Positions 51,320 to 62,005 of a stretch of 64,000 bases of DNA are shown in pieces. This DNA is from Palsa-661 sp035535015 (lineage in GTDB: Bacteria > Actinomycetota > Acidimicrobiia > Acidimicrobiales > UBA8190): assembly GCA_035535015.1 (NCBI GenBank), contig DATLQU010000040.1, positions 1 through 64,000 on the forward strand, written 5' to 3'. The translations under genes were made by a program, and so were the position numbers. The notes under the pieces are model-generated. The model was not told the origin of the DNA. It ran no database searches and saw nothing but the letters and a program-made list of their open reading frames with translations. The first letter of the stretch is position 1; every line of letters starts with the position of its first letter.

Positions 51320-52480
51320 CTAGCCGCCGGTGGGAACGGACTTCGGTCCCTTTATCGGAACCGCCGGCGACGCCGCCGATGACGCCGGGGGCAGCGGCAC
51401 CGGGGCGCCGTTCGGCCCAGTGGCCGTCGAGTCGACCACGGCCGACTGCCGGAACACGATCCAGCCGAAGACCGTACCCACCCGATAGGCGGAGCCCGGA
51501 CCGACCACCGAGTTCTGCTCGCCCAACAGAGCGCTCGTCTGCGGATCGAAGACGAGCTCGTCCTGCTCGCCGCCGTGCACGTAGGCCACCCCGATCCCCG
51601 GTCGGCCGGCGTGGTCGGTGACCGTTCCCAGAGACGTGATGCCGGGAAGAGAGGCGGCCACCTGGTAGAGCGCCGATCGCAGGGCCGGTGACGCGTCCGT
51701 CTCGCGCAGGAGGTCGCCGATCTGCGTGAAGTCCTCGGCCGTTCCCGGAGGTCCTCCCTCGATCTGACGCGATGAGATCTGGGCGGCCAGGGAGGAGGGG
51801 TCGGTGGGCAGGTGGGAGAGATCCATCAGCGACAGCCCACCGGGACCGAAGCTGGTATCGCTCGGGGCATGGGGGAGGGGAGGGCTGCCGGCCGCCACCC
51901 AGTCGGCGTGGTCCTGGGCGGAGAGGAATTCCGGCTGACCGTAGGACTCGTCGAGCCTCCCCGAGCCGTCGGGGGCGACCCAGATCTGCCGGTGTTCGGG
52001 CATGAGCACCGTGTAAGTCGGCGACCCCACGGTCGTGCTCGTGTAGGCCTCATCGGATTCGACGTAGAGGAACTGGCCCGGTCCGGGGACATCACCGGCG
52101 GGCTGACCGATCGCCACCAGGGCCAGGTGCTTCAGCACGGCAGCGGCGGCGGGTGTGGGCCCGCCCGGCGTCCCCGGCTTGAGGGCGCCGGCGATACCCA
52201 CGGCCGCGACGACGACGACGGTCACCGCCGCCCGCAGCGACGAGCGCTGACGTCGACGGCCTCCACCGTGTCGGGAACGGCGCCGCTCTTCGTGACGGTC
52301 GTCGGAACCGACACCCGACGGCGCCGCGATCAACCGATGAGCATCGGCGAGGTCGCCGTCGGTGCGGTGTCGCTCTTCGACGGCGATGGCTGCCTTCAGG
52401 GTGTCGGCGGTGCGGTCGAGCACGTCGGCGTCGACCACCTCCACCCGACCGAGTTCTTCGAGAAGTTGCAGAGCGTCCAT
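51320..52480 (-). CDS. Sigma-factor-linked membrane protein (CU044_5270-like)
   Basis: 386 residues. The N-terminal ~85 residues are cytoplasmic and Arg-rich near the membrane (ERRRSRHGGGRRRQR). One transmembrane helix follows (LRAAVTVVVVAAVGIAGAL). The outer ~270 residues are beta-rich, with GQFLYVESDEAY, RQIWVAPDGSGRLDE and DELVFDPQTSALLGEQ. This resembles the CU044_5270 family, often encoded with ECF-like sigma factors and possibly acting as their anti-sigma or sensor. It starts 3 bases after the sigma gene with GGAGG inside the sigma 3' end. Confidence 0.82.
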   Translation of the reverse strand: MDALQLLEELGRVEVVDADVLDRTADTLKAAIAVEERHRTDGDLADAHRLIAAPSGVGSDDRHEERRRSRHGGGRRRQRSSLRAAVTVVVVAAVGIAGALKPGTPGGPTPAAAAVLKHLALVAIGQPAGDVPGPGQFLYVESDEAYTSTTVGSPTYTVLMPEHRQIWVAPDGSGRLDESYGQPEFLSAQDHADWVAAGSPPLPHAPSDTSFGPGGLSLMDLSHLPTDPSSLAAQISSRQIEGGPPGTAEDFTQIGDLLRETDASPALRSALYQVAASLPGITSLGTVTDHAGRPGIGVAYVHGGEQDELVFDPQTSALLGEQNSVVGPGSAYRVGTVFGWIVFRQSAVVDSTATGPNGAPVPLPPASSAASPAVPIKGPKSVPTGG

Positions 52481-52483
52481 CGT

Positions 52484-53071
52484 TCAGGCCTCCTTGGACC
52501 ACGAGCGAGAAGGGTTGTGTAACGAGGTGGAACCGGTGATGCCGGGAATTTCGAACGCGTCCCGGACGAGGGTGCGCGCACGATGGAGTCGACTGCGCGC
52601 CGTCCCCTGGGGGATGGCCAGGGCCTCCGCCGCCTGGGCAGGCGTCAGGTGTTCCCAGACGACGAGCAGGAGAACCTCTCGTTCGTCCTCGGACAACGTG
52701 GCCAGCCCCCGCTCCAGTGCCTCGCGCTGGGCGAAGGCGTCGAGCCGGTCGTCGGCTTCGGGCCACGGGTCGGTGAAGGCCGGCTCCATTGACCGCCGCG
52801 TTCGGTCCTGTCCTCGCCAGTGGGCCCGCAGAACGTTGCGGGCGATCCCGTAGAGCCAAGGTCTGGTGTCGGCCACGGTGTGGTCGTAACTCGACCGGGA
52901 CCGGAAGGCCCGGAGCCACACCTCGCTCAGCAGTTCGTCGGCATCCTGCCGGCCGGCCCGACGCGACAGATACCCATGAACGGCCGGGCCGTGGTGCCAG
53001 AACAGCTCGACGAAGGCGGCTCCGTCCCCCGCCGGGGAGCGCTCCACCGCCTCTGTGTCCGTTCCATCCAC
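52484..53071 (-). CDS. RNA polymerase sigma factor, sigma-70 family (ECF-like)
   Basis: 195 residues. Region 2 is DADELLSEVWLRAFRSRSSYDHTVADTRPWLYGIARNVLRAHWR (in pieces), binding the -10 element. Region 4 is ALERGLATLSEDEREVLLLVVWEHLTPAQAAEALAIPQGTARSRLHRAR (in pieces), binding the -35. The GTG at 53071 has GGGGAGA upstream; the longer open frame to 53383 would run through the tRNA-Ser gene and is rejected. It is co-transcribed with the membrane protein that follows, a typical sensor/sigma pair. Confidence 0.88.
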   Translation of the reverse strand: MDGTDTEAVERSPAGDGAAFVELFWHHGPAVHGYLSRRAGRQDADELLSEVWLRAFRSRSSYDHTVADTRPWLYGIARNVLRAHWRGQDRTRRSMEPAFTDPWPEADDRLDAFAQREALERGLATLSEDEREVLLLVVWEHLTPAQAAEALAIPQGTARSRLHRARTLVRDAFEIPGITGSTSLHNPSRSWSKEA

Positions 53072-53216
53072 CCGGTTCTCCCCACGCTGGCTGTCACCCT
53101 TCTCTTGCGCGAGAAGGGGGCCAGCGTTCGCACCCAGGCTGACGCGTCGATCGAACGCCCGCCCGACGCGGCCGTGATCACGGAGGCGCCGGGCGGGCCG
53201 TGGTCTCGGTGGCAAT

Positions 53217-53306
53217 TGGCGGAGGAGGTGGGATTCGAACCCACGGTGGCCTTGCGACCACAACGGTTTTCGAGACCGTCCGATTCGTCCGCTCTCGCAC
53301 TCCTCC
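53217..53306 (-). tRNA. tRNA-Ser (anticodon CGA), CCA end encoded
   Basis: The 7-bp acceptor stem GGAGGAG/CTCCTCC, long class II variable arm, T-arm GTGGGTTCGAATCCCAC and anticodon loop CTCGAAA (anticodon at 53270-53272 on the plus strand) give tRNA-Ser(CGA). The discriminator is G and CCA is encoded at 53219-53217. The gene appears complete. A tyrosine integrase starts 95 bases from its 5' end. Confidence 0.93.
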
Positions 53307-53401
53307 AGGTGGACTTTTGTGTTCCTACTCTCTTGTCGTCCCCAATTGGGTCCCCAATCCGCTAGGTTGTGTGGACCAACCATCGTACCGAGGGAGAAGC
53401 G

Positions 53402-54576
53402 ATGGGGACGACTACCAACGGTGGCCGCCGGGAGTACAACACGGGGAGTCTGTCCGAGCGAGCGCCGGGAGTCTGGCGCATGCGGATCAGGACCATGGAC
53501 GCGGCCGGCCTGCGGTGCAAAGGCAACGCACGGTCAAAGGTGATCGCAAGACCGCTGAGCGAGCACTCAGGAAGTTTCTCAACGAGGCAGATGAGGGCAC
53601 CACAGCTGACGGTGCCTTGACAGTTGGGCAGTGCCTGGACGGCTGGCTGGTCCACATCGAGCTCCGAGGCCGGCGGCCGACCACCATTGCCGAGAACCGC
53701 CGCAAGATCGAGAAGTCGATAAAGCCTCGGCTTGGCAACCTTCGCCTCGCCAAGCTCTCACCCGGCAATCTGAATGACGCTTACGACGAGTGGCTTCACT
53801 CAGGGTTGTCCCCCACGACGGTGCATCACCTGCACGCCATCATCTCGGCTGCACTCAACCACGCCGTGCGTCGTGGAGACCTCGCGATATCGCCGGCGGC
53901 TCGAGCTGAACCTCCGCCGTACGAGTCGAAGGTTCCGACTGTTCCGACGGTCGATGAGTTGGCGGCTCTCATCCGCTGCGCAGCAAATGAGGATGCCGTC
54001 TTCGCAACCGTGATCCTCTTGGCCGCGGCGACCGGGGCCCGCAGGGGAGAACTTGCGGCACTCCGGTGGAGCGACATTGACCTCGTCGCTGGCACCATCA
54101 CTGTTGCGAAATCGCTCACCGTCACGGGTCGAAGAACCGATCAGAATATCCACGTCGGTCCGACGAAGACGCGGCAACAACGGAGAATCGCTCTGGGCGA
54201 CCGCGGTGTCGAAGTCTTGTCACAGCATTGGAACTACATGCATGCCCTTTCGGAACAGGTCGGTTCGCCCTTAGTAGATGACCCCTATGTGTTCGCTCGG
54301 CCGTACCAGGTCAACGGCGCCGACCCGTGCCTGCCGGACACGTGGACGACCAAATTCTCTGTGCTTTGCAAAAAGGCCGGTGTTGGCCACTTCCGCTTCC
54401 ATGATCTCCGACACTGGAATGCGACCCAGCTCATCGGCGCTGGTCACGATGTCCGGACCGTCAGCGGCCGTCTCGGTCACGCCCAGACGAGCATGACCTT
54501 GGACAGGTACGCTCACGCTCTGCCCGCCGGCGACGCTGCCGCCGCTGCCCTCATCGGGGCGCTGCTCCCGGAGTGA
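53402..54576 (+). pseudogene. Tyrosine-type site-specific integrase, frameshifted in the N-terminal region
   Basis: The ATG at 53402 has an excellent ribosome binding site (GAGGGAGAAG). Its frame encodes a typical integrase start (GGRREYNTGSLSERAPGVWRMRIRTMDAAG, in pieces). The continuation, RPAVQRQRTVKGDRKTAERALRKFL, lies one frame back and is joined only if one base is missing at about 53505-53518. Downstream everything is intact: the SAM-like core-binding domain, then the catalytic Arg (ATGARRGELAALRW), Lys (GPTKTRQQR), His-x-x-Arg (HDLRHWNATQL), His (GRLGHAQTS) and Tyr (LDRYAHAL). Either the gene is inactivated, the base is a sequence error, or a frameshift is tolerated. Confidence 0.8.
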
Positions 54577-54645
54577 GTCCCCCGGGCGGTTTACGGCGCC
54601 CATTCGTTCAGCAGCGCCGATATAACCCGACCAGTGAGCAGGCAG

Positions 54646-55017
54646 TCAATTTTGGTGTTCAGCTTTCTGGTCGCCGTCTTCGAGCGTGTGCAAGGCGATG
54701 GTCGAGTGGGCATAAGCTCCTCCGGCGCGCATCTCTGCCGCGACCCAGATGGCCTCCATGATCTCCGCGTCGCTGGCACCCTTGCGCCGCGCCAGTTTCG
54801 AGTGTCCGACGATGCAGTACGGGCACTGCGTTGTGTGGGCCACCGCGACGGCGATCAGCTGCTTGGTCTTCTCGGGAAGCGCTCCCGGGCTGAACACGGC
54901 CCGGCTGAACTTCTCGAAGGCGTCATGGATCTCCGGTGCGAGTTCCTTGCGGCGTCGTGCGATCTCGGGCGTCCCTGCGGGGTACACCGACGTGGTTTCT
55001 ACCTTGCTTTCTGGCAT
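54646..55017 (-). CDS. AhpD-like carboxymuconolactone decarboxylase family protein
   Basis: 123 residues with the redox pair Cys-x-x-Cys in TTQCPYCIVGHSKLARRKGAS, followed by EIMEAIWVAAEMRAGGAYAHS, both typical of the alkylhydroperoxidase/CMD fold. The ATG at 55017 has GAGGAGT upstream. It is the last gene of the long minus-strand series, two bases after the small unknown gene. A role in peroxide or nitrosative detoxification fits the neighbours, but is inference. Confidence 0.85.
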   Translation of the reverse strand: MPESKVETTSVYPAGTPEIARRRKELAPEIHDAFEKFSRAVFSPGALPEKTKQLIAVAVAHTTQCPYCIVGHSKLARRKGASDAEIMEAIWVAAEMRAGGAYAHSTIALHTLEDGDQKAEHQN

Positions 55018-55019
55018 AG

Positions 55020-55457
55020 TTACTCCTCGCTGTCGCTGTCGTTGTCGTGCTTCTCGTGCGGGATGTCGGTCACTGAAGGGGGACCTTCCGACCCATCCGA
55101 TCGATCGTCGTAGCCGGCGCGCCGCGTGCTGGCCTTCTCCACGTCGACTCCGAGCGACCGCCAGCGCACCGCCTCTTTGGCGGCAAACCCAGCTCGATGC
55201 CAGCGCAATCCTTCGGCCGTGTCCAGGCCGACCCGCTCCCACGATCGGGCGGTCTGGTGCAGCTGCTTTCGGTAGTGCACCGCAAAGCTCGGCGTGAATC
55301 CATCCCCGTGAGCCATGGCGGTCTCGAAGGGATCGAAGCCGATCGCCTTCCAGCCCGCCATCTTCGCCGAGTCGAGGCCGAACTCCTCCCATCGGCCCGC
55401 GTCAAACTCCTCGTCCGCAGTTCCGACTGGGATCTCGCTCGTGTCTTCTTGACTCAT
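55020..55457 (-). CDS. Hypothetical protein with internal W/G-F repeats
   Basis: 145 residues from the ATG at 55457 (AAGGCG upstream). It contains at least three related helical units: GRWEEFGLDSAKMAGWKAIGFDPFETA, SWERVGLDTAEGLRWHRAGFAAKEAVRW and RSLGVDVEKASTRRAGY (in pieces), each with an aromatic, then G-(L/V/F)-D. The C terminus is acidic and probably disordered. There is no signal or membrane segment. The family is not recognised. It lies between aconitase and the AhpD-like gene. Confidence 0.65.
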   Translation of the reverse strand: MSQEDTSEIPVGTADEEFDAGRWEEFGLDSAKMAGWKAIGFDPFETAMAHGDGFTPSFAVHYRKQLHQTARSWERVGLDTAEGLRWHRAGFAAKEAVRWRSLGVDVEKASTRRAGYDDRSDGSEGPPSVTDIPHEKHDNDSDSEE

Positions 55458-55539
55458 CGCCTTGTGGTGCTCGTCGGCGCGGGTTGACACCGGAAGCCGC
55501 TCTGATCGTGGCTCGTAGGGCACGCGGTGCGACGGAGGG

Positions 55540-58382
<2,843 letters not shown>

Positions 58383-58386
<4 letters not shown>

Positions 58387-58553
58387 GGCCGCCTCCCGTG
58401 GCTGATCGTGTTCTCTGACCCAGGCCTCGCACCCGCAGCCGGCATTCGCCCGGTCACCTCGAGCTCGGGGTGCCGAGCCGCCCCGTCCAGAAGCCCTCCT
58501 TGAGCGACCGGCCTGACCCGATCCGTGGGCATGCCGTGGACAGGCGTCCTCAT
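58383..58553 (-). CDS. Tiny ORF coupled on both sides (alkA - ORF - acnA)
   Basis: A 56-residue frame whose ATG overlaps the AlkA-like stop (ATGA) and whose TGA overlaps the aconitase start (ATGA). AAGGGG lies seven bases before its ATG. The product (MRTPVHGMPTDRVRPVAQG..., then GGLLDGAARHPELEVTGRMP) has no recognised domain. The double coupling argues that it is translated, either as a small protein or as a bridge keeping alkA and acnA expression linked. Confidence 0.5.
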
Positions 58554-59554
58554 GGGTGCCCCTTCGAGGATGGTGCCCCTCGTGAGCGATGCCGCGGTGG
58601 CGTCGTGAGTGGGAGCGCCTCGGCCGGTGCGACGTGACCCCCCTCCGCCAGGGCGTCGAGGAGGAGGTGGAAGTACACGAGGCCACCGTAGGGCCACCAC
58701 GAGCGCGAAAGCTTCGAAATCTCGTCGTAGCCGGCAGATGGGCCGAGGGCGAAGCGCCTGCGCAGGTTGTTGCGGGCGCCCACGTCGTCACCGGGGAGCA
58801 CATGTAGGCGGCCGAGCCCTCGCAGCAGCGTGTACTCGGCGCTCCAGCGCCCGATGCCGCGGATCTCACGCAGGACGGCTCGTACATTGTCGTCGTCGAC
58901 GCCGTCGAGGGTTTCGAGGTCGAGTTCCCCCATGGCCACCTGGCCGGCCACGGAACGGATCGCTTGGGCTTTCGATCGGCTGAACCCGAGGGCGCGCAGG
59001 TCCTGGGGGTCGGCATCTGCCAGCTGCCCGGGCGCTGGGAAGCCGGCCGGTGTGCCCGTCCGAGTGGCTGTGGTGGGGCCATAGCGGGCGGCCAGCCGGT
59101 TGAGGAGATGGATCCCGACGGTCAAAGAGAGCTGTTGGCAGGCGATGGCGTTGACCAGCGCCTCGAAGACGGTCGGAAATCGCGGCGGGCGCATGCCGGA
59201 GAACCGCGCCGCCAGCTCGGTCAGCCGCGCGTCGCGCTCGGCCAGTCGGTAGAAGCCTTCGATGTCCACACCGAGCCCGAGGATGCGATGAAGCAGGCGG
59301 CGCGCCTCAGACTCCGAAGCGTCGTTCGGACCGGCGCCCGAGCAGCGAAGCTCGACCGCCAGACGAGGGGTACACAAGCACTCGTCCTGTCGGACGGCAA
59401 TCTCGAGGGCCCGCCCTTTAACCATCAGGGTACGCCGGTAGCGGGTGCCGTCGAAGGAGTCGACGGTATTGTGCGGCCGACGCCGTAGCGCCCAGACGGT
59501 CAAGTCCAACCGGAACGGTGCCGGCACCTCGATCTCGAACTGACGCAGACTCAT
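58550..59554 (-). CDS. AlkA-like DNA-3-methyladenine glycosylase (HhH-GPD family)
   Basis: 334 residues. The N-terminal beta domain (~1-115) resembles the AlkA N-domain. The helix-hairpin-helix/GPD core has ALVNAIACQQLSLTVGIHLLNRL, LGFSRSKAQAIRSVAGQV, the hairpin REIRGIGRWSAEYTLLRGLGR and the catalytic Asp region LPGDDVGARNNL. It removes alkylated purines from DNA. It starts 7 bases after the DUF488 gene and is coupled to a tiny ORF. Confidence 0.88.
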   Translation of the reverse strand: MSLRQFEIEVPAPFRLDLTVWALRRRPHNTVDSFDGTRYRRTLMVKGRALEIAVRQDECLCTPRLAVELRCSGAGPNDASESEARRLLHRILGLGVDIEGFYRLAERDARLTELAARFSGMRPPRFPTVFEALVNAIACQQLSLTVGIHLLNRLAARYGPTTATRTGTPAGFPAPGQLADADPQDLRALGFSRSKAQAIRSVAGQVAMGELDLETLDGVDDDNVRAVLREIRGIGRWSAEYTLLRGLGRLHVLPGDDVGARNNLRRRFALGPSAGYDEISKLSRSWWPYGGLVYFHLLLDALAEGGHVAPAEALPLTTPPRHRSRGAPSSKGHP

Positions 59555-59561
59555 GGCATTG

Positions 59562-59933
59562 CTACCGGCGACGGCGTTCGAGCGTCGCCTGCAACACCAC
59601 CGCCCCCGAGTGCTCTACGTCACGGGTGGCCGTGAGAAGCACGAGGCGTCGCTTTGCCGCGATGTCGCGCAAGCGAGAGAGCGCCTGGTCGGCCGGTGCT
59701 CTCGTCAGCTCGCGGCGGTACCGGCGCGAGAACTCGGCGAAGCGTTCCGTGTCGTGCCCGTACCAGCGGCGCAACTCCGTGCTCGGCGCCACGTCCTTTG
59801 CCCACTCGGCATGGTCGACGGCCTCCTTGGCGAGACCCCGGGGCCACAGCCGGTCGACGAGCACCCGATGCTCGCCGCGGCGGCGGTCGGTGTGCTCGTA
59901 GACCCGGACGACCTCTACCTTTGGAGGCGGCAT
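59562..59933 (-). CDS. DUF488 family protein
   Basis: 123 residues from the ATG at 59933, chosen to avoid overlap with the upstream gene. Family features are VRVYEHTDRRRGEHRVLVDRLWPRGL (in pieces), WAKDVAPSTELRRWYGHD and RLVLLTATRDVEHSGAVVL. DUF488 proteins are small, cytoplasmic and of unproven function, some with conserved Cys that this one lacks. It sits five bases after the Fe-S assembly gene. Confidence 0.82.
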   Translation of the reverse strand: MPPPKVEVVRVYEHTDRRRGEHRVLVDRLWPRGLAKEAVDHAEWAKDVAPSTELRRWYGHDTERFAEFSRRYRRELTRAPADQALSRLRDIAAKRRLVLLTATRDVEHSGAVVLQATLERRRR

Positions 59934-59938
59934 CTGAC

Positions 59939-60328
59939 TCACCCGATCCGGAAGCCGAGGGCAGAAGCTGCGTCGTCGTGCATCATTGCCGGGCTCCACG
60001 GTGGGTCCCAGACGACTCGCAGGTCGACGCTTGCTGCGCTTCCCACGGCGGCTTCGACCGCGGCCCGGGCCATCTCCGGGAGGCTTTCCGATGCCGGGCA
60101 GCCCGGCGTGGTGAGGGTCATCTCGACAACGACGGTGCCGTCCTCGTCGTGCACGTCGTAGACGAGCCCGAGCGACACCACGTCGAGGCAGAGTTCTGGG
60201 TCATAGACACAGCCGAGCGCGTCCCACGTCGCGTCTCGGATGTTACCGGGGACCATCTTCACCCGGATCGGCCCGATCGACAACGGTCCGCTCGGCTGCT
60301 CCGAACCGGTCACGTCGACGTCGGTCAT
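59939..60328 (-). CDS. Metal-sulfur cluster biosynthesis protein (MIP18/DUF59, SufT/PaaD-like)
   Basis: 129 residues. WDALGCVYDPELCLDVVSLGLVYDV is the conserved DPE...D-x-V-x-LGLV motif and EMTLTTPGCPASESLPEMA holds the conserved Cys. These proteins help mature Fe-S enzymes. The ATG overlaps the DUF2249 stop by four bases. It is the likely maturation partner of the aconitase or another Fe-S protein in this locus. Confidence 0.87.
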   Translation of the reverse strand: MTDVDVTGSEQPSGPLSIGPIRVKMVPGNIRDATWDALGCVYDPELCLDVVSLGLVYDVHDEDGTVVVEMTLTTPGCPASESLPEMARAAVEAAVGSAASVDLRVVWDPPWSPAMMHDDAASALGFRIG

Positions 60329-60549
60329 GACGCTCCTCGCCGGAACGTGACCTGCCAGTCACCACCGCCTAGGTCCACTGCCTCGTAGGAAAACCCTTGG
60401 GAGGAAAGGACTCCCTCGAGCGGGACCGGCTCGAACGGTGCCAGCACCACAAGCGCCTCGTTCTCGGCGAGAGTGGCAACGACCGACATGATCGTGTCGA
60501 ACGGCTCGCCACCCGCCGCGATGATCGGTCGTGCATCGACGGTTGCCAT
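60325..60549 (-). CDS. DUF2249 domain protein
   Basis: 74 residues from the ATG at 60549, which has an ideal ribosome binding site (AAAGGAGG). The short alpha/beta domain opens VDARPIIAAGGEPFDTIMSVVATLAENEALVVLAPFEPVPL (in pieces), typical of DUF2249 (SirA/TusA-like fold without the Cys). Such domains are often encoded with hemerythrins, DUF59 proteins and nitric-oxide-related oxidases. It is the first gene of the minus-strand operon. Confidence 0.85.
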   Translation of the reverse strand: MATVDARPIIAAGGEPFDTIMSVVATLAENEALVVLAPFEPVPLEGVLSSQGFSYEAVDLGGGDWQVTFRRGAS

Positions 60550-60596
60550 GCCACCTCCTTTGCTCGGTCGGCCGAACATATTTATTCTGTTCGTAA

Positions 60597-60629
60597 CTAG
60601 AATTATAGCCTATAGTATCGCGGTGTGAA
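60597..60629 (-). promoter_or_regulatory. Promoter of the minus-strand operon, overlapping a divergent start
   Basis: On the minus strand TATAAT (60607-60602) is a perfect -10, with TTCACA (60629-60624) as -35 at a 16-base spacing. The same bases, read on the plus strand as CTAGAATTATA (60597-60607), hold TAGAAT. Further on, TATAGT (60611-60616) lies eight bases before the GTG of the flavin reductase, so that gene may be read as a leaderless mRNA. A short palindrome, TATAG-C-CTATA (60604-60614), overlaps. Confidence 0.6.
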
Positions 60630-61407
60630 TAGTTCGTCGCTCGCGGGCTCGTCGGTCGTGACAAACCGGTCCGCATCTGCCAAGTCACCCCCTCGGTGGC
60701 AGGAGGCCGAGGTGATCGGGGTCCTCGAGGAGGCACCTGATGCTGTCACCCTGCGGCTCCGGCTGGGCGAGACCGAAGGCTTCCTACCCGGTCAGTACTA
60801 CAACGTCCGTCTCGGCATACCGGGACATCCCCGGCCGGTCCAGCGGGCCTACTCGGTCGGTTCCTCGCCGCTACCCGACCCGGCGGTCATCGACCTGGGG
60901 GTGCGCGAAGTGCCAGGCGGGGTGATCTCACCCCGCCTCGTCCGCGATCTCGATATCGGCGAGCGCCTCGAGGTGCGCGGTCCGTACGGACGCTTCACCT
61001 GGACCGGGGATGACGGCGACTCTGTGCTGCTCGTGGGGGCTGGCAGCGGGCTCGTGCCGCTCATGGCCATGGTCCGCTACGCGTCTGCGGTAGGCATGGA
61101 GGTCCCGATGTGCCTGGTGTGTTCGGCCGTCACCTACGGCTATGCCCTGTACCGCGACGAACTGGCTCGTCTCTCGCAGGAGCACGGTTGGCTGCGCGTG
61201 GTCCACGCAGTAACCCGGGACCCCGATGAGCACCGGGCGGCCTATCACCGGCGGATCGACCGGGAGCTGCTGACCGAGGTGCTCGGCGTGGAGGTTCCCC
61301 CGCAGGCGTACCTGTGCGGCCCTCCAGCCATGGTCGAGCAAACAGCGGCCGCGCTCGCCGATCTCGGTGTCGAACCCCGTCGGGTGCGCACCGAGAAGTA
61401 CGACTGA
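60625..61407 (+). CDS. FAD/NAD(P)-binding ferredoxin reductase-like oxidoreductase
   Basis: 260 residues. RAYSVGSSP is the flavin-binding motif, GAGSGLVPLMAMVRYA the nucleotide site and YLCGPPAMVEQTAAAL the C-terminal NAD(P) motif. There is no fused [2Fe-2S] or globin domain, so it needs a separate partner; the ferredoxin encoded 35 bases beyond its end on the other strand is a candidate. It starts with GTG just after a likely -10 box. Confidence 0.85.
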   Translation: MNSSSLAGSSVVTNRSASAKSPPRWQEAEVIGVLEEAPDAVTLRLRLGETEGFLPGQYYNVRLGIPGHPRPVQRAYSVGSSPLPDPAVIDLGVREVPGGVISPRLVRDLDIGERLEVRGPYGRFTWTGDDGDSVLLVGAGSGLVPLMAMVRYASAVGMEVPMCLVCSAVTYGYALYRDELARLSQEHGWLRVVHAVTRDPDEHRAAYHRRIDRELLTEVLGVEVPPQAYLCGPPAMVEQTAAALADLGVEPRRVRTEKYD

Positions 61408-61442
61408 CCCATCGATCGATTGCTGCCGCCGGATTTGCATAC

Positions 61443-61679
61443 CTATTCCTCGATGATGAAGATGCACTCGCCGGGGCACTCCTCGGCCGCTTCGCGTACC
61501 GCGTCCTCGAACTCGGATGGCACTCGTGCTACTCCCTCGGCTCCGCCAGGGTTGTCCAGCACACGTCTGCCTTCCTTGACGTAGGCGAGACCGTCCTCGA
61601 GGAGCGTGAAGACTTGTGGGCAGATCTCCTCGCACAGGCCGTCCCCGGTACACAGGTCCTGGTCGATCCACACCTTCAT
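61443..61679 (-). CDS. Ferredoxin, single cluster with Asp in the second ligand position
   Basis: 78 residues. DLCTGDGLCEEICPQVF gives Cys10, Asp13, Cys16 and Cys20; EECPGECIF gives Cys68 and Cys72. The Asp in place of the second Cys is as in Pyrococcus furiosus ferredoxin and in [3Fe-4S] ferredoxins serving P450s, so the cluster may be [3Fe-4S] or an Asp-ligated [4Fe-4S]. GAGGAG precedes the ATG at 61679. It probably carries electrons for the flavin reductase or a monooxygenase. Confidence 0.88.
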   Translation of the reverse strand: MKVWIDQDLCTGDGLCEEICPQVFTLLEDGLAYVKEGRRVLDNPGGAEGVARVPSEFEDAVREAAEECPGECIFIIEE

Positions 61680-61896
61680 GACCACCGCTCCTCTCTGGCC
61701 CGCACCGTCACCGCAACCCCATTCCCCAGCCGGACCGCCTCGCACAGCACCCTCAGGTCCCTCGGCGGGTCCGCGCCATGTGGTATCTCGATGGCGCCGT
61801 CCTCACTTCGCCGCCCCCCCTCGGGACGTCGAGGTTGACGCCGGTCTGAATCGAGCGCAGCGCTCGATAGGCACGACGCGGATCGATACTCGACAT
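61676..61896 (-). pseudogene. Small ORF coupled to the ferredoxin, apparently frameshifted
   Basis: An ATG at 61896 (GAGGTG upstream) opens MSSIDPRRAYRALRSIQTGV, and a second frame, EIPHGADPPRDLRVLCEAVRL..., ends in a TGA that overlaps the ferredoxin ATG (ATGA). The two frames would join into about 73 residues if the run of seven C (61814-61820, plus strand) had one more base. Both the protein-like composition and the coupling suggest that one gene was intended. The homopolymer makes a sequencing error plausible. No family is recognised. Confidence 0.45.
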
Positions 61897-61934
61897 CGTC
61901 ACCTCGATTTCACCGACCGGGTCGGTTCGTTACT

Positions 61935-61955
61935 CTAGCTACTGCTAGAATTATA
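61935..61955. promoter_or_regulatory. Second bidirectional -10 element with palindrome
   Basis: CTAGAATTATA (61945-61955) repeats the 11-mer at 60597. On the minus strand it gives TATAAT for the ferredoxin operon; on the plus strand TAGAAT for the gene at 62006. The overlapping palindrome CTAGC-TACT-GCTAG (61935-61948) could be an operator. The AT-rich patch stands out in a very GC-rich setting. Confidence 0.55.
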
Positions 61956-62005
61956 CCAGGAACTGAGGTCGGAGCTAAACCAGTACGAGAGTTGCAAGGA
62001 GCCAA

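Noticed and set aside
53072..53383. Longer sigma-factor start at 53383
   Set aside because: The extension runs antisense to and through the tRNA-Ser gene; the GTG at 53071 has a good ribosome binding site.
58387..59082. Longer aconitase start at 59082
   Set aside because: The extension would overlap most of the AlkA-like gene; the ATG at 58386 with GGGAGG matches the usual AcnA N terminus.
60611..60616. TATAGT as the only promoter of the flavin reductase
   Set aside because: Kept only as a possibility in the promoter entry, because no convincing -35 lies upstream and TAGAAT at 60598 is an equal alternative.
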